A stretch of 64,000 nt of DNA, from positions 117,353 through 181,352 of the forward strand of contig NZ_JAGIZA010000013.1 in NCBI RefSeq assembly GCF_017813365.1, in the 5' to 3' direction. A program made the translations under genes and the position numbers. Positions 63,088-64,000 of this stretch are shown piece after piece (positions within the stretch are counted from its first letter, which is position 1; each line of letters begins with the position of its first letter). The stretch comes from Roseomonas indoligenes (GTDB lineage: Bacteria > Pseudomonadota > Alphaproteobacteria > Acetobacterales > Acetobacteraceae). The notes beneath the pieces are model-generated. The model searched no databases. It was not told where the DNA came from and worked only from the letters and a program-made list of their open reading frames with translations.

Positions 63088-64000
63088 GTGACCGCCGCCA
63101 GCATCGGCCTGCCGCTCCTCGTCACCCTCATCGCCATCGCCCTCCTTTTCGACTTCCTCAATGGCCTGCACGACGCGGCCAACTCCATCGCCACCGTCGT
63201 CTCCACCCGCGTGCTGGCCCCGCGCGTGGCCGTGGCCTGGGCCGCCTTCTTCAACTTCGTTGCCTTCCTGTTCTTCGGCCTCCACGTCGCCAACACCATC
63301 GGTAAGGGCATCATCGCGGCGGACGCGGTGGACCCGGCCGTGATCGGCGGTGCGCTGATCGGCGCCATCGCCTGGAACGTGGCGACCTGGATCTGGGGCA
63401 TCCCCTCCTCCTCCAGCCACGCCCTCGTCGGGGGGCTGGTCGGAGCGGCCATTGCCAAGGCGGGCGTCTCGGCCGTGCTCTGGGGCGGCGTCGGCACCGT
63501 CGCGGCCTTCATCATCGTCTCCCCCGTGCTCGGCTTCCTCCTCGCCCTCCTTCTCGTGCTCGCCACTAGCTGGGCCGCGCGGCGCTCCACCCCTTACGCG
63601 GTGGACCGGCGCTTCCGCATCCTCCAGCTCCTCTCCTCCTCCCTCTTCAGCCTCGGCCATGGCGGCAACGACGCCCAGAAGACCATGGGCATCATCGCCA
63701 TCCTCCTCTTCTCCCAGGGCATGATCGGCGAGACCTTCCACGTCCCCTTCTGGGTCGTCATCGCCTGCCACACCGCCATGGGCCTCGGCACGCTGATGGG
63801 CGGCTGGCGGATCGTCCGCACCATGGGTTCCCGCATCACCGAGCTCCGCCCCGTCCAGGGCTTCTGCGCGGAAACCGGCGGCGCCCTTTCCCTCTTCGGT
63901 GCCACTTGGCTCGGCATTCCCGTCTCCACCACCCACACCATCACCGGCGCCATCGTGGGCGTCGGCGCTGCCCGCCGCGCCTCCGCCGTCCGCTGGGGCG
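63088..64000 (+). CDS. pit: PiT family inorganic phosphate transporter (partial at window edge)
   Basis: A membrane phosphate/cation symporter cut off by the right edge after about 304 codons. Seen: GTG start at 63088, TM1 ending in FDFLNGLHDAANSIATVVSTR (first PiT signature), IPSSSSHALVGGLVGA, a central loop, the second signature SLGHGGNDAQKTMGI, and VSTTHTITGAIVGVG near the edge. It probably lacks only about 25-35 C-terminal residues. Translation with the upstream DUF47 gene is likely coupled (11-bp gap). Confidence 0.93.
   Translation, partial: MTAASIGLPLLVTLIAIALLFDFLNGLHDAANSIATVVSTRVLAPRVAVAWAAFFNFVAFLFFGLHVANTIGKGIIAADAVDPAVIGGALIGAIAWNVATWIWGIPSSSSHALVGGLVGAAIAKAGVSAVLWGGVGTVAAFIIVSPVLGFLLALLLVLATSWAARRSTPYAVDRRFRILQLLSSSLFSLGHGGNDAQKTMGIIAILLFSQGMIGETFHVPFWVVIACHTAMGLGTLMGGWRIVRTMGSRITELRPVQGFCAETGGALSLFGATWLGIPVSTTHTITGAIVGVGAARRASAVRWG

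Overview
The window is about 64 kb of very GC-rich bacterial chromosome with dense operons. Many neighbouring genes share ATGA or TGATG stop/start overlaps. The mix of orphan Bug/TctC-type receptors, Asp/Glu racemase-family enzymes, ABC uptake operons and a Wsp surface-sensing cluster fits an alphaproteobacterium, possibly a Roseomonas-like Acetobacteraceae. That placement is inference: there is no rRNA or housekeeping marker here. I saw no tRNA, CRISPR array or intact insertion sequence.

Layout. (1) 0.15-4.5 kb: an Ldh2-family dehydrogenase, a Bug receptor, a stress-type SDR and a small unknown gene. (2) 4.6-9.7 kb, minus strand: a coupled operon of a frameshifted alpha/beta hydrolase, a penicillin-acylase-family Ntn hydrolase, a GH3-family adenylating enzyme and a protein with a HEPN-like RX4H motif. 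(3) 9.7-11.65 kb: a gene-poor stretch with a small gene broken by an amber codon. (4) 11.65-32 kb: a catabolic and uptake region. It holds a GMC oxidoreductase, three more Bug receptors, three Asp/Glu/hydantoin racemase-family proteins, a DapA-like protein lacking its Schiff-base lysine, a ketopantoate-reductase-like protein, alpha/beta hydrolases, SDR, deacetylase, CMD protein, MFS transporter, oligopeptide-type binding protein and Fe(II) dioxygenase. Its core is two divergent arms around a GntR regulator with a 12-bp perfect palindrome in the shared promoter region.

(5) 32.6-45.1 kb: c-di-GMP signalling. A 6xPAS-GGDEF-EAL protein faces a complete wspABCDEFR operon (MCP, CheW, CheR-TPR, CheW, CheA-REC, CheB, REC-GGDEF). 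(6) 45.4-51.1 kb: one unknown gene, then a tight five-gene cassette of a PqqD-like RRE protein, an HprK-like kinase, two GT-A glycosyltransferases and a large nucleotidyltransferase-family protein with a duplicated C-terminal module. It resembles parts of RiPP or surface-glycan systems but has no recognisable core precursor or cyclase, and is the best candidate for an undescribed system. (7) 51.2-52 kb: a maleate-isomerase-like pseudogene with two frameshifts.

(8) 52-60.9 kb, minus strand: a LysR regulator, then an operon of a FAD amine oxidoreductase, an M24-fold hydrolase with a degenerate metal site, RidA, a DadA-like oxidase and a complete polyamine-type ABC importer. This suggests uptake and oxidative breakdown of an amino-acid derivative or amine. 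(9) 61.6-64 kb: a SWIB-domain protein, then a DUF47 protein and a PiT phosphate transporter cut by the window edge.
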